Position numbers and translations under genes: made by a program
Part shown: positions 1 to 10,740 of the stretch, piece after piece
Numbering within the stretch: position 1 is the stretch's first letter
Layout of the letters: each line of letters opens with the position of its first letter
Origin: Mycobacterium sp. SVM_VP21
GTDB lineage: Bacteria > Actinomycetota > Actinomycetes > Mycobacteriales > Mycobacteriaceae
Direction: 5' to 3'
Length of the DNA: 64,000 nucleotides
Assembly (NCBI GenBank): GCA_024758765.1
Contig: CP101406.1
Coordinates: 620,001 to 684,000 of the forward strand
The notes under the pieces: model-generated
What the model was told of the DNA's origin: nothing
Databases searched by the model: none
The model's input: only the letters and a program-made list of their open reading frames with translations

Positions 1-1191
1 CGCCGGCAAGACATCGGCACCCTGCGCGCCGCCGCCCAGCGACAAGTTCCCGAGGTCATCGATGAAGGCGTCGATGCCGTGCTGCACGCCCTGTCCCAGC
101 GAACTCAGCAGCTGCATCACGTCGATGTCTTCGGGGAACAACGCGAACGGGGTGGCGACGTTCGCCGGGCCCATGTTCCAGCCGCCGTGGGTCAGTTCGC
201 CGTCGACGTAGGTGTCGACGTTGCCGTAGCCGAGGTCGACCAGGATCCTGGTGACCGGCTCGAGCAGGTCATACAGCGGCACCCCGAGCAACGGAATGCT
301 CTGCATGAGCTGCAGCAGCGGCAGGGTGTCGGTGGGGATCGCGTAGTAGTCGGTGTTGACTGCGGCCGAGACGCCATCGGGAAGCGACAGCGGCCCGTCG
401 TAGTTCGTCGACCCCAGCATCAGCTCGGCACTGTCGATGACGCCGTCGCCCGAATATCCGGAGCCGTGCACGAACGCGATACCCAGTACCGCGTTGAGCG
501 TCGCAAAGATATTGAGCGGATACAGCGGGAAATCCGAGTAGCCGTCGTACTCGGCCATGTAGATGTCGGTGTGATAGGGGGTGTCATCCGGTGTGCCCCC
601 GTAGAACGGGATACCCAACGACGGGATGTAGAGCGGGACACCCGGCACGGCGAAGCGGGACAGCAGGCCGCCGTTGGGGAACATCTCGTTTGCGAGCAGG
701 ACGAACGACAGCTGGTCCGCATCGGGCGCACCGAGGCCCAGCGCGGCGAAGTCGTTCATCACCAGCGAGGAGATGACCGCGCTCTGCGAGACGCCGAAGG
801 CCACCACGTTGTCGCCGGCCCCGATGCGGTCCATGATCGTCTGCGTAAGGATCTTCACGCCCTGGTCCACCGAAGTGTCCAGCGGCAGGCTCTTGACGCC
901 GGTGCCCGGGTACAAGCCCTCGGGGGTGAAGACGCCCTGCATGGTGTAGCCGCCGTACCCAAGGTGGTCGAGGTAGAGCTCAGCGCCGGCAAATGACCCG
1001 GGCCCCGGAATGGGGGTGCCGCTGCCGCCCATGATCAGGGCGACGTTGTCCAGCAGCGTTACGTCGGCGGTGACCGTCCGTACCGCGGACGCCAAGCCAG
1101 GGGTCAGCACCGGACCCGCAACCAGGGCGGCGGCACTGGAAGCGGCAATTGCCGCAACGGCCAACGGGCGGAACGTGGGGCTTGCCTTCAT
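1..1191 (-). CDS. PE-PPE-domain secreted serine hydrolase, paralog 1 (3' end outside window)
   Basis: Reading from an ATG at 1191 the frame stays open to base 1, so the C-terminus is missing. It starts with an Ala-rich signal peptide and has no PE or PPE N-terminal domain. The body matches the PE-PPE (PF08237) alpha/beta-hydrolase fold: a GVSQSAV nucleophile elbow follows the first helix, and the motif ELTHGGW lies further on. It is closely similar along its whole length to the next gene upstream, so this is a tandem pair. The Shine-Dalgarno GGAGGT sits 4-5 nt before the ATG. In the family such domains act as cell-envelope esterases/lipases; the substrate here is unknown. Confidence 0.85.
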   Translation of the reverse strand, partial: MKASPTFRPLAVAAIAASSAAALVAGPVLTPGLASAVRTVTADVTLLDNVALIMGGSGTPIPGPGSFAGAELYLDHLGYGGYTMQGVFTPEGLYPGTGVKSLPLDTSVDQGVKILTQTIMDRIGAGDNVVAFGVSQSAVISSLVMNDFAALGLGAPDADQLSFVLLANEMFPNGGLLSRFAVPGVPLYIPSLGIPFYGGTPDDTPYHTDIYMAEYDGYSDFPLYPLNIFATLNAVLGIAFVHGSGYSGDGVIDSAELMLGSTNYDGPLSLPDGVSAAVNTDYYAIPTDTLPLLQLMQSIPLLGVPLYDLLEPVTRILVDLGYGNVDTYVDGELTHGGWNMGPANVATPFALFPEDIDVMQLLSSLGQGVQHGIDAFIDDLGNLSLGGGAQGADVLPA

Positions 1192-1262
1192 GGCGACCTC
1201 CGGAAGCAGGGACGGGACTGAAATATCTCTCACGTTGACTTGCGGATAAATCCGCCAGGCAC

Positions 1263-2762
1263 CTAGCCGCTGAACAAGTCGGCGAAGTCGTTGGCGATCG
1301 ACTGGAACGCGCTCATCATGCTCATCAGTTCGAACCCGATGGCCGTGGGGATCAGTCCAGCGTCGGCCGCGATCGGCATTCCGATGGCGTTCGTCAGTGT
1401 GGTCAGCAGGTCGTCGCCGTTGCCGAACGCGTTGAAGAACATGCTGATGTCGTAGGCGGGCATGGTGGTCAGCAAGGCGTTGATGATGTCTGCGGTCGGC
1501 AGCAGCACCGAATACAGCGTGGCGGCCGCGCCGGAGAAGGTGTTGACGACGTCGAGCAGACTGGGCAGCGAGAAGTCCATCCCCGAACCGAGCGCATCGG
1601 CCGGGCTCCCGAGCGACAGGTGCCCGAGGTCGTAGATGAAGTCGTCGAATCCGTGCTGCGCACCCTGCCACAGCGAGTTCAGCAGCGTCATGACGTCGAT
1701 GTCCGGGAGCACGCCGTAAGTGGTGAGCAGATTGGCCGGGCCCTGGTCCCAGCCGCCATGGGTCAATTCGCCGCCGACGTAGGTGTCGACGTTGCCGTAG
1801 CCCAGGTCGACCAGGATCCGGGTGACGGGCTCCAGCAGGTCATACAGCGGCTCGCCGAGCACCGGGATTCCGAGCAGCGGCTGCAGCAGCGGCAGGATCT
1901 CCGTCGGGATCATGTAGTAGTCGGTGTTGAGCGCAGCCGAGGCGCCGTCGGGCAGTGTCAAAGGCCCGTCGTAGTTGGTGGAGCCCAGCAACAGCTGTGC
2001 ACTGTCGATGGAGTCCGGCCGGGTGTAGCCGGGGCCGTGTACCAGCGCGATTCCCAGCACGGCGTTGAGCACTGAGAGGAAGTTCAGCGGATAGCGCGGG
2101 AAGTCGGAGAATCCGTCGTATTCCGCGACGTAGATGTCGGTCGCGTAGGGGGTGTCGGGCGTGGCGCCGTAGAAGTCGATGCCCATCGACGGGATATACA
2201 GCGGGACTTCGGGAACGGCGAAGCGCGACAGCAGGCCACCGTTGGGGAACATCTCATTGGCGATCAAGACGAACGACAATTGGTCGGCGTCGGGGGCGTT
2301 GCCGGAAGCGAGCAGGTGGTTCATCTCAATCGAGGAGAGGACGGCGCTCTGCGAGACGCCGTAGACCACCACATTGTCGCCGGCCTCGATGCGGTCGCGG
2401 AGAGTCGAGTCGAGCATCCGCACACCCTGATCGACCGAGGTGTCCAGCGGCAGGCTCTTGACGCCGGTACCCGGGTACAGGCCTTCGGGCGTGAAGACGC
2501 CCTGCACGGTGTAGCCGTCGTATCCGAGGTGCGAGAGGTATTGATCGGCCCAGTGAAAGTCCCATGTCCCCGGGATGGGGGTGCCGCTGCCGCCCATGAC
2601 CAGGGCCACGTTGTCGAGGAGCGTCACGTCGGCGACCATCGTGCGTGCCCCAGAAGAGGCCGCCAAGGCCGGCGTCATGATCGGCGAGGCAACCACCGCG
2701 GCGGTGCTGGTCACAGCCACCGCCGCAACGCCCAGCGAGTGGAACATGGGCCTTACCTTCAT
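1263..2762 (-). CDS. PE-PPE-domain secreted serine hydrolase, paralog 2
   Basis: This is a 499-residue exported protein. Residues 1-35 form a signal peptide (hydrophobic Ala/Val core, cleavage probably near ALA-AS). The PE-PPE hydrolase domain runs from about 45 to 330, with GVSQS at 135-139, where Ser137 is the likely nucleophile. The C-terminal third is a helical region of unknown role. The ATG and its GGAGGT Shine-Dalgarno (with the same GGCGACCTCC flank on the plus strand) are shared with the downstream paralog, 71 bp away, which implies duplication of leader plus gene. Esterase activity is known for some family members; the substrate is not predictable. Confidence 0.85.
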   Translation of the reverse strand: MKVRPMFHSLGVAAVAVTSTAAVVASPIMTPALAASSGARTMVADVTLLDNVALVMGGSGTPIPGTWDFHWADQYLSHLGYDGYTVQGVFTPEGLYPGTGVKSLPLDTSVDQGVRMLDSTLRDRIEAGDNVVVYGVSQSAVLSSIEMNHLLASGNAPDADQLSFVLIANEMFPNGGLLSRFAVPEVPLYIPSMGIDFYGATPDTPYATDIYVAEYDGFSDFPRYPLNFLSVLNAVLGIALVHGPGYTRPDSIDSAQLLLGSTNYDGPLTLPDGASAALNTDYYMIPTEILPLLQPLLGIPVLGEPLYDLLEPVTRILVDLGYGNVDTYVGGELTHGGWDQGPANLLTTYGVLPDIDVMTLLNSLWQGAQHGFDDFIYDLGHLSLGSPADALGSGMDFSLPSLLDVVNTFSGAAATLYSVLLPTADIINALLTTMPAYDISMFFNAFGNGDDLLTTLTNAIGMPIAADAGLIPTAIGFELMSMMSAFQSIANDFADLFSG

Positions 2763-2999
2763 GGCGACCTCCGACAGCGAGCGCGGGACTGCTTATTGCT
2801 TGCAGCACATTAACGCTTACATGATGAAAACCTGAAGTAACTCTGAATAACTCAAACTTTCTACTGTAGAAATCTCCGCCGAACAGGGCTTTTCCCTCGA
2901 CATCTCACCCTAAGCCGACTTATGTTGCTAGCCGTGCGCATACCCGGAGGAAACGTCAAGGTTTGACCGGCCGGCCCCAGACAGTCCCGCCGCCGGGTT

Positions 3000-5168
3000 T
3001 CAGGCCGGCTTCACCTGGACGTCGACGGTGGTGGCGCCAGGATCGGCGGCAATGATCAGCACCGAGGATCCCGGCCCCGACACCACGTGCCCGCCGATGA
3101 CATCCACCTGGTAGCCGTTCGGGTACTGCAGAGCCGGCATCACAATCCGGGTCTGCGCGTCGGCGGCGAAGCTGCCCGAACCATCAGCCATCGCAGTTGA
3201 GTAGTTGAAGTGGAAGATGCCAGAACCATCCGAGCTGAACGACCAGGCGTTCGGGACTCCGGCGATCGTCTGCGGGTACGGCTCGGCCAGCGCTGCGAGT
3301 TTGGCGGCGTCGACGTTGTCGCCGACCGGCGGCAGATTGGTGTCGAAGACCAGCGCCTGGCCCTCCGGTGAGCTGCTGGCGACGTCACCGCCGGTATAGG
3401 CCCACTCCAGCCAGCCGTACCGGAAGGGATTGGTGTGCGCCAGCGTGTTGGCGATGACACCGGCGTTGGCGGTGGCACCGAACTCGGTCATCAGTGCCGG
3501 AATATTGTGCGAGTCGGCATATGTCGCAGCGTTGTTCAACAGGATGTCGAAATTCAGCCCGCAGCCGAAGTCGATTTCGAAGACCGAATTCGCCAGGCAG
3601 TAGTTGTGGAACGCGAAGATCCCGTGCGGATCGTCCACGGCGTCCAGCGAAGTCGGTATCGCCGTGTTGAACAGGAAGGTCGGCTCAAACAGCACCGGGG
3701 TGTTGGGGTCGACGGAGCGAATCGCCGCGGCCATCTGGTTGTAGAACGGCGTCAGGGTCTGGGCATCGAAGTGTGGGCTGCCCAGCACGCCCGACAGCCA
3801 CGGCGAGCCCGGCCACGGCTCGTTGATGATGCCGTAGCCGGCCACACTGGCATCGTCCTTGAAGTAGTCGGCGACGTACTGCCAGGAACGCGCGTAGTGG
3901 TTGGCCAGACCGATGCCGTCCTCGGCTTTGGCGTTGGACCAGAACGCATCCCAGGCATGCAGCTGCGCGGGGTTGAACAGGTAGGTGCCGATCTGACCCA
4001 CGTCGGGGTTGGGCAACCCACCGGTCAGCACCGCCCACTCCGGCGCGCCGTCGCCGCCGAAGCCGGCGCTGTAGAAGTCCTGGTGGAAGTCGAGGATGCT
4101 GTAAATGCCATGGTCGGACAGGGTTTGCACGGTCTGCTTGATCGCGGCGAGGTAATCGGGGTCGAATACGCCGGGCTGCGGCTCCACGCCCGCCCAGAGC
4201 ACGCCTACCCGGACGGCATTGAAGCCGTTGGCGGCCAGGAACGCGGCGTCATCGTCGCCGAACCCGTCGGCGCCCGGGGTATACGGCGCGATCTTGTAGA
4301 CCTGGTTGAGCCCGTGCAGGATCACCACCCTGCCTTCGCTGTCGGTGATCCAGGCGCCGGTGGTGGACAGGCCGGTGTAGGGGCCGCTGGCCGGGGCACC
4401 GGCCAGAGTGCCGAAATGCCCGACCGCACCGTGGATGCCGAACATGCCGGCCGCGCCGCCGGCACCGCCCAGCGCCGGCAAGCTTCCGGCGCCGCCATAG
4501 ACCCCGTTGCCCGCGTCCCCACCGGTCCCGCCGACGCCGATCAACCAGCCGCCGGCACCGCCGTCTCCCCCATTGCCGCCGAGACCGCCCTCACCGCCGT
4601 CGCCGCCGGCACCGCCGTTTCCGAACATGCCCGCCGCTCCCCCGGCCCCTCCGCCACCGACTGCGGTGTTGTCCCAGCCGGCGCCGCCATCGCCGAACAG
4701 CCAGCCCGCGTCACCGCCGTCGGGATGCGCCTCGGTTCCCGCCGTACCGTCGGCGATCATCGCACCCCAGCCCAGCGCCCTACTGAGGTCGTTGAGCCCG
4801 TCCAGGATTGGCGTGTGACCGGTGCTGTGGATCCAGCTTTCGATGCCGGAGTGCAGCGGCGTGTAGATGAGCTGCTGCAACCACATCGTCGCATCGGCCG
4901 CTCCCTCGCTCGGCGCGGCGGACAACCCGGCGAGGACGTCGTTCCAGTGCTCCGGATCGAAGAATGCGTCCCAGGCCGCCGGGCTCGACAGCGCGGACCA
5001 GTCCACGCTGTGGGTGTCCGCACCCACGAACGGTGCCATCACCTGCTCAAGCATGTCGCCGATCACGTCGGCGCCCGCCGGGACCGGCACGGCCACACCG
5101 GCCACCAGAGCCGAACCCACTGCGGCGCCCAGCCGACGATTCAACTTCCCACTACGACGTCGAGCCAT
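3000..5168 (-). CDS. Secreted PGRS-like protein with C-terminal GH5 glycoside hydrolase
   Basis: A 722-residue protein. The ATG at 5168 is preferred over one 30 nt upstream because AGAGG lies about 10 nt before it and RRR starts a signal peptide at once. Order of parts: signal peptide (1-34), a helical segment of the kind that precedes PGRS domains (QQLIYTPLHSGIE), a short Gly-Gly-Ala/Asn PGRS-like linker (about 150-240), then a GH5 (endoglycoceramidase/cellulase-like) domain. The expected GH5 catalytic pair is visible: Glu450 in INEPW (acid/base) and Glu562 in MTEFG (nucleophile). There is no PE domain. Likely acts outside the cell on a beta-glucan or glycolipid; the substrate is inference. 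Confidence 0.85.
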   Translation of the reverse strand: MARRRSGKLNRRLGAAVGSALVAGVAVPVPAGADVIGDMLEQVMAPFVGADTHSVDWSALSSPAAWDAFFDPEHWNDVLAGLSAAPSEGAADATMWLQQLIYTPLHSGIESWIHSTGHTPILDGLNDLSRALGWGAMIADGTAGTEAHPDGGDAGWLFGDGGAGWDNTAVGGGGAGGAAGMFGNGGAGGDGGEGGLGGNGGDGGAGGWLIGVGGTGGDAGNGVYGGAGSLPALGGAGGAAGMFGIHGAVGHFGTLAGAPASGPYTGLSTTGAWITDSEGRVVILHGLNQVYKIAPYTPGADGFGDDDAAFLAANGFNAVRVGVLWAGVEPQPGVFDPDYLAAIKQTVQTLSDHGIYSILDFHQDFYSAGFGGDGAPEWAVLTGGLPNPDVGQIGTYLFNPAQLHAWDAFWSNAKAEDGIGLANHYARSWQYVADYFKDDASVAGYGIINEPWPGSPWLSGVLGSPHFDAQTLTPFYNQMAAAIRSVDPNTPVLFEPTFLFNTAIPTSLDAVDDPHGIFAFHNYCLANSVFEIDFGCGLNFDILLNNAATYADSHNIPALMTEFGATANAGVIANTLAHTNPFRYGWLEWAYTGGDVASSSPEGQALVFDTNLPPVGDNVDAAKLAALAEPYPQTIAGVPNAWSFSSDGSGIFHFNYSTAMADGSGSFAADAQTRIVMPALQYPNGYQVDVIGGHVVSGPGSSVLIIAADPGATTVDVQVKPA

Positions 5169-5429
5169 CTGGCGTGGACCTCTTTCGCGTCCCCACAAAG
5201 CTGAGCATTGGATGTGTTTACCATGAACGATTCCAACAACCTAGCGGGCTGAGCCCCGATTTCGGCCCAAAGTCCCGAAATTGCGGCGTTGGCCCGGGCG
5301 AGACAGCGCCGTAGGCAAACCGTGACCCGGCCGACTCGCCGGTGTTACCGCTTTGATGCAGGATTTCAACAAGAACGTTCGGACAAATCTCGGGCACCGC
5401 TCGGCGCCGAACCAAGACGAGGGGGATGC

Positions 5430-5867
5430 ATGCGAGGCTTCATGAGCAAGACGGGCGCGGGGGCGGGCTTAGTAGGCCTGATCGCCACCACGGGGTTGGC
5501 GGCACCGGCGCAGGCGAGCCCGGTGGACTCCTCGTTCCTGTCCGATCTGGCCGGGGCCGGCATCCCGGTCGCCGACCCCGCCGCAACGGCTGCCCTCGGC
5601 CAATCCGTCTGCCCGATGCTGACCGAGCCGGCCGGCACCGCCGCAGCTGTGGCGGCCCCGGTCACCGGCCTGGGCGGCGGGCCCAGCATGTCGCCCCAGA
5701 TGGCGCAGCTGTTCACCGAGATCGCCGTGCAAATCTACTGCCCGCAGATGCTGTCGCAACTGGCCAGCGGCCAGATGCCGGATCTGCCGCAGATCCCGGG
5801 GATGTCGGTCGGGATCCCCGGCTTGTCGGGTGGAATCCCAGCCATTCCGGCTATTCCCGGGTTTTAG
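5430..5867 (+). CDS. Small secreted DUF732-type protein
   Basis: A 145-residue exported protein. The ATG at 5430 follows a GAGGGGG Shine-Dalgarno; a second ATG 12 nt on is possible. A signal peptide ends at AQA-SP. The mature part carries the DUF732 pattern: [11 protein letters not shown] near the N-terminus and two cysteines (QSVCPM and IYCPQM) that probably form a disulfide. The tail is Pro/Gly/Ile rich (repeats of IPAIPG type). Its TAG overlaps the TAA of the convergent mmaA4-like gene. DUF732 proteins are mycobacterial and functionally uncharacterised. Confidence 0.8.
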   Translation: MRGFMSKTGAGAGLVGLIATTGLAAPAQASPVDSSFLSDLAGAGIPVADPAATAALGQSVCPMLTEPAGTAAAVAAPVTGLGGGPSMSPQMAQLFTEIAVQIYCPQMLSQLASGQMPDLPQIPGMSVGIPGLSGGIPAIPAIPGF

Positions 5868-6763
5868 GAGCCCGTCGCGGCGCCGGGTTTGAGGTAGCTG
5901 ACCAGGCTGACGTCGAGGACTTCGTCGATGAAGTAGTACTCGCAGCCGCGTAAGTACTTCAGGTAGCGCTGGTATACCTCGTCGGACTGAATCTCGATGG
6001 CCTTTTCCTTGTTGGCTTCCAACGCATCGGCCCAGACCTGCAGGGTCTTGATGTAGTGCGGCCGCAGCGAAAGCGCTTCTGGAACAGAAAAACCGGCCTT
6101 CTGGCCGTGCTCAACCATCATGTCGGTGGTGGGCAGTCGGCCGCCGGGGAAGATCTCGGTGAGGATGAACTTGATGAAGCGGGCGGTCTCGAACGTCAGC
6201 TTCTTGCCGCGCGCATTCAGATCGTAGGGATGGTAGCTGACGCTGCTCTGGATCGTCATTCGCCCGTCCGTGGGCATGATGTCGAAACACCGTACGAAGA
6301 AGTCGTCGTAGCGCTCGTGCCCGAAATGCTCGAACGCCTCAATAGAAACGATTCGGTCGACCGGCTGATCGAACTCTTCCCACCCGTGCAGCAGTATTCG
6401 GCGCTCACGATCGGTAGCGATGGTGTCCAGTAGCCGCTGCGCGTAGGCATGTTGATTCTTCGACAGGGTGAGCCCGATGACGTTGACGTCGTAGCGCTCG
6501 ATCGCCCGCTTCATCGTGGAACCCCAACCGCAGCCGATGTCGAGCAGCGTCATTCCGGGCTGCAGGTCGAGCTTGTCGAGATTGAGATCGATCTTGGCGA
6601 TCTGGGCCTGTTCCAGTGACAGCTCCGGCGGCTCGAAATAGGCACAGCTGTAAGTGCGGGTCGGATCCTGGAACAGCGCGAAGAAGTCGTCGGAGAGGTC
6701 GTAGTGAGCTTGGACGTCGGCGAAATGCGGCCGTAAGGTCCTGGCGGCCGGAGTATCAGTCAT
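5864..6763 (-). CDS. mmaA4: Mycolic acid methyltransferase, MmaA4-type (hydroxymycolate synthase)
   Basis: A 299-residue SAM-dependent methyltransferase of the cyclopropane-mycolic-acid-synthase family. It acts on double bonds of FAS-II-derived meromycolate chains. The SAM motif LLDIGCGWG is intact. The segments [37 protein letters not shown] and the ending VSYLKPGAA are those I associate with M. tuberculosis MmaA4, which installs a methyl plus adjacent hydroxyl as precursor of methoxy- and keto-mycolates. The ATG 9 nt after the preceding stop is chosen because the homolog starts just before the QAHYD motif. It is the last gene of the five-gene operon. Confidence 0.85.
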   Translation of the reverse strand: MTDTPAARTLRPHFADVQAHYDLSDDFFALFQDPTRTYSCAYFEPPELSLEQAQIAKIDLNLDKLDLQPGMTLLDIGCGWGSTMKRAIERYDVNVIGLTLSKNQHAYAQRLLDTIATDRERRILLHGWEEFDQPVDRIVSIEAFEHFGHERYDDFFVRCFDIMPTDGRMTIQSSVSYHPYDLNARGKKLTFETARFIKFILTEIFPGGRLPTTDMMVEHGQKAGFSVPEALSLRPHYIKTLQVWADALEANKEKAIEIQSDEVYQRYLKYLRGCEYYFIDEVLDVSLVSYLKPGAATGS

Positions 6764-6771
6764 CGCCAGGC

Positions 6772-7635
6772 CTACTTCTGCAAGGTGTACTGGTTGACGT
6801 CGATGTAGCCGGTGCGGAATCCGTTGGCGCACCCGGTCAGGTAATGCATGTAGCGGTCATAGACCTCTTGGCCCTGGATCTCGATCGCCTTGTCTTTGTT
6901 GCCTTCCAGCGCCGCCGCCCAGCAGTCGAGGGTCCTGGCGTAATGGGGCTGCAGCGAGTGCCTTCGGGTCAGAGTGAAACCCGCTCGGGCCGAATGCTCT
7001 TCAACCATCTCGATGGTGGGTAGCCGCCCGCCGGGGAAAATCTCGGTGGCGATGAACTTGATGAACCGGGCCATCGCGAAGGTCAGCGGCATGCCACGGT
7101 CGGCCATCTGCGGCAGCGTCAACCCGGAGATGGTGTGTAGCAGCATCACGCCGTCGGGCGGCAGAACGGCGTGGGCCATGGTGAAGAAGTCCTCGTAGCG
7201 CTCATGACCGAAGTGCTCGAAGGCGCCGATGGACACAATCCGATCGACCGGTTCGCCGAAGTTCTCCCAACCCTCCAATAGCACCCGCTTGGTGCGCTGA
7301 CTGTCCATGCCGGCGAACATGGCCTCCACGTGGACGGCCTGGTTCTTGCTCAACGTCAGGCCGATGACGTTGACGTCATGGGCTTCGACGGCGCGCCGCA
7401 TGGTGGCCCCCCAGCCGCAGCCGATGTCGAGCAGCGTCATGCCGGGCTGCAGGCCCAGCTTGCCCAGCGCAAGGTCGATCTTGGCGATCTGGGCTTGCTC
7501 GAGCGTCATGTCGTCGCGTTCGAAGTAGGCGCAGCTGTAGGTCTGGGTCGGGTCGAGGAAGAGCTGGAAGAACTCGTCGGACAGGTCGTAGTGCGCCTGC
7601 ACGTCTTTGAAATGCGGTGTTAGGTTTTTCGGCAT
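6772..7635 (-). CDS. Mycolic acid methyltransferase, MmaA2/PcaA-like
   Basis: A 287-residue cyclopropane-mycolic-acid-synthase family enzyme with SAM motif [12 protein letters not shown]. The N-terminus ([16 protein letters not shown]), the [30 protein letters not shown] region and the C-terminus [11 protein letters not shown] resemble MmaA2 more than PcaA, suggesting proximal or distal cyclopropanation of mycolates. The exact regiochemistry cannot be read from sequence. The ATG at 7635 has no Shine-Dalgarno in the usual place: a perfect hairpin (7642-7667) fills that space and a GGGGGG-rich purine tract lies beyond it. Confidence 0.85.
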   Translation of the reverse strand: MPKNLTPHFKDVQAHYDLSDEFFQLFLDPTQTYSCAYFERDDMTLEQAQIAKIDLALGKLGLQPGMTLLDIGCGWGATMRRAVEAHDVNVIGLTLSKNQAVHVEAMFAGMDSQRTKRVLLEGWENFGEPVDRIVSIGAFEHFGHERYEDFFTMAHAVLPPDGVMLLHTISGLTLPQMADRGMPLTFAMARFIKFIATEIFPGGRLPTIEMVEEHSARAGFTLTRRHSLQPHYARTLDCWAAALEGNKDKAIEIQGQEVYDRYMHYLTGCANGFRTGYIDVNQYTLQK

Positions 7636-7641
7636 GACAAT

Positions 7642-7667
7642 GTGCTCTCGGCTGGGGCCGAGAGCAC
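7642..7667 (-). promoter_or_regulatory. Perfect 11-bp hairpin between Shine-Dalgarno and start codon
   Basis: The arms GTGCTCTCGGC and GCCGAGAGCAC flank a 4-nt loop. On the minus-strand transcript the order is KAS stop codon, AAGGGGGG, hairpin, 6 nt, ATG of the mmaA2-like gene. There is no U tract and the operon continues, so termination is unlikely. Folding would bring the purine-rich tract next to the ATG. Confidence 0.6.
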
Positions 7668-7675
7668 CCCCCCTT

Positions 7676-8938
7676 CTAGTACTTTCCGAACGCGAGGGCC
7701 ACGTTGTGGCCACCGAATCCGAAGGAATTGCTGATCGCGTATCGGTAGTCCCCCACCCGTACGTCACCGGCCACGACATCCAGGTCGATCTCTGGATCGA
7801 TGCGGTGCAGGTTCAGCGTCGGCGGGACTACGCCGTCCCGCAGCGCCAGCACTGTCAGAATCGCCTCCACGGCACCGACCGCCCCGACCGAATGACCGAG
7901 AGCGGATTTCGGTGCATACACCGCGGCGAGGTGCCCGCCCATGGCGTTGTTGATTGCCTGGGCCTCGGCCAGATCGCCGATCCTGGTTCCGGTGGCGTGT
8001 GCGTTGATGTGGTCGATGTCGGTCGGAGCCAGGCCCGCAAGATCGATCGCTCGGGTCATCGCGTAGCCCGCGCGCTCGCCCTGCGGATCGGGCGCCACGA
8101 TGTGGTGGCCGTCCGAGGTGATTCCGGCGCCCATCAGCCGGCCGAGAATGGTTGCGCCCCGCGCCTTTGCGTGCTCAAGAGTCTCGATGACGAGCAACGC
8201 GCCGGCCTCGCCGAATACAAAACCGCTGCGGTCGGCGTCGAACGGCCGGCACGCGCCGGTCGGGTCGTCGTTGTGAGTGGACAACACGATGCGCATCGCG
8301 GCGAATCCCGCGATGGGAACCGCTTCGATCTTGGTCTCGACACCGCCGCAGATTGCGATGTCAGCCTCGTCGTAGACGATGTTGCGCCAGGCTTGCGCGA
8401 TCCCCTCGGCGCCGGACGCGCACGCCGAGATCGGGGTGAAGACACCTGCTTTGGCGCCACGCTCCAGACCCACGGCAGCGGCCGCCGCGTTGGGCATGTA
8501 CTTCTGCACGCCTAGCGGCGAGACCGCCTTCATACCGCGTTCCACCATGCCTTGGTAACCCCAGACCAGCTCCTCCGGGGAGCCGAGCCCGGTGCCGATC
8601 GAGACCAGCAATCTGCGTGGATCCACCTCTGGCGAACCGGCATTCGCCCAGACCCGACGGCCCAGGATGACCGCCATCTTCTGCAGGTACGACAGCCGGT
8701 GCAGTTCCTTGCGGTTCAGCTCGTGGTCGAAGTCCTCGAGCAGATGCCCGCCGATACGCACCGGGAGATCGAACCGCTCGACGAAGGGGTCTTCGAGCTT
8801 ACGGATGCCGCTTTGTCCGTCCAGCAGTTTCTTCCAGGTGTCCTCGGCGTCCGTCGCCAGCGCCGTCGTCATCGCGACACCCGTGACCACTACCTCGGGG
8901 AGGCCATTCCCGGTGGAAAGCCGAGTCCCTCTGGCCAT
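7676..8938 (-). CDS. Beta-ketoacyl-ACP synthase, KasB-like (FAS-II elongation)
   Basis: A 420-residue condensing enzyme. The catalytic triad is complete: Cys173 in SACASG, His314 in NAHATGT and His349 in KSALGHS. Overall it resembles mycobacterial KasB ([21 protein letters not shown] start, [23 protein letters not shown] end). It would extend meroacyl-AcpM by two carbons with malonyl-AcpM. The ATG at 8938 has GCGAGG 7 nt upstream; an in-frame GTG at 8962 is less likely. The position is unusual: it lies inside a methyltransferase operon, whereas canonical kasA/kasB sit with fabD-acpM. It may couple elongation to mycolate modification (inference). Confidence 0.87.
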   Translation of the reverse strand: MARGTRLSTGNGLPEVVVTGVAMTTALATDAEDTWKKLLDGQSGIRKLEDPFVERFDLPVRIGGHLLEDFDHELNRKELHRLSYLQKMAVILGRRVWANAGSPEVDPRRLLVSIGTGLGSPEELVWGYQGMVERGMKAVSPLGVQKYMPNAAAAAVGLERGAKAGVFTPISACASGAEGIAQAWRNIVYDEADIAICGGVETKIEAVPIAGFAAMRIVLSTHNDDPTGACRPFDADRSGFVFGEAGALLVIETLEHAKARGATILGRLMGAGITSDGHHIVAPDPQGERAGYAMTRAIDLAGLAPTDIDHINAHATGTRIGDLAEAQAINNAMGGHLAAVYAPKSALGHSVGAVGAVEAILTVLALRDGVVPPTLNLHRIDPEIDLDVVAGDVRVGDYRYAISNSFGFGGHNVALAFGKY

Positions 8939-8961
8939 GTCCGCACCTCGCTTCCGGGCCA

Positions 8962-9849
<888 letters not shown>

Positions 9850-10740
9850 TTACGCCATTGCCTTTTCCATCGTGAACTGGCAGACGTCGGTGTAACCGTC
9901 ACGGAACAGCTCCCGGCAACCCGTCAGGTACTTCAAGAACGTTTCGTAGGTCTGCTCGCCCTTGAGCTCGACCGCCTGGTCTTTGTGCGCTTCAAGTGCC
10001 TTGGCCCAGGTGTCCAGCGTGCGTACATAGTTCGACCCGATCAACTGGTGACGAGTGATCGAGAAACCGCAGCGGGTCGCGTGCTCGTCGACGATGGAGA
10101 TCTGCGGCAACCGGCCCCCGGGATAGATCTCGGTCAGGATGAAATGGATGAAGCGCAGCAGCGACATCGTCTTTTTCAGCCCCCGCCGTTCGCCCTCTTC
10201 GGCGGTGGGCACCACGATCGAATGCAGCAGCATCACGCCGTCGTCGGGCAGCACGCGGTGGCACATGGTGAAGAAGTCGTCGTAGCGCTCATAGGTCCCG
10301 ACGCCATCGGCGAAGTGCTCAAAGGCGCCGAGCGACACGATGCGGTCCACCGGTTCGTCGAATTCCTCCCAGCCCTGAAGTCGCACCTGCTTGGAGCGCG
10401 GGCTGGCCATCTCGGCGAATTTCTGTTCGCAATGAACCACTTGGTTTTCACTCAGCGTCAGCCCGATGACGTTGACGTCGTACCTCTCGACGGCTCGCCG
10501 CATGGTGGAGCCCCAACCGGACCCGACGTCGAGCAGCGTCATCCCGGGCTGCAGTCCCAACTTGCCCAACGCCAAGTCCACCTTGGCCATCTGAGCCTGT
10601 TCGAGCGTCATATCGTCGCGCTCGAAGTAGGCGCAGCTGTAAGTCATGGTCGGATCCAGCCACAGCCGGAAGAATTCGTTGGACCGGTCGTAGTGCGACC
10701 GGATGTGGTCGACATCCGGAATCAGCTCGACGTCGCTCAT
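9850..10740 (-). CDS. Mycolic acid cyclopropane synthase, CmaA2-like (first gene of operon)
   Basis: A 296-residue CMAS-family enzyme. [30 protein letters not shown], the FADGVG insertion before YERYDDFF, and the DVCQFTMEK end are CmaA2 features; that enzyme makes trans-cyclopropanes on oxygenated mycolates and cis ones on alpha-mycolates. The ATG at 10740 follows GGAGGAACAG. One oddity: the SAM-binding motif reads LLDVGSGWG, with Ser where the four neighbouring paralogs and most relatives have Cys. The substitution is conservative and probably tolerated. Confidence 0.83.
   Translation of the reverse strand: MSDVELIPDVDHIRSHYDRSNEFFRLWLDPTMTYSCAYFERDDMTLEQAQMAKVDLALGKLGLQPGMTLLDVGSGWGSTMRRAVERYDVNVIGLTLSENQVVHCEQKFAEMASPRSKQVRLQGWEEFDEPVDRIVSLGAFEHFADGVGTYERYDDFFTMCHRVLPDDGVMLLHSIVVPTAEEGERRGLKKTMSLLRFIHFILTEIYPGGRLPQISIVDEHATRCGFSITRHQLIGSNYVRTLDTWAKALEAHKDQAVELKGEQTYETFLKYLTGCRELFRDGYTDVCQFTMEKAMA

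Noticed and set aside
3435..5204. 589-codon open frame antisense to the PGRS-GH5 gene
   Set aside because: Low-complexity Arg/Gly/Val translation; the sense frame has signal peptide and GH5 catalytic motifs.
7642..7667. Transcription terminator between KAS and the mmaA2-like gene
   Set aside because: No U tract, followed after 6 nt by an ATG within a continuous operon; a translational role fits better.
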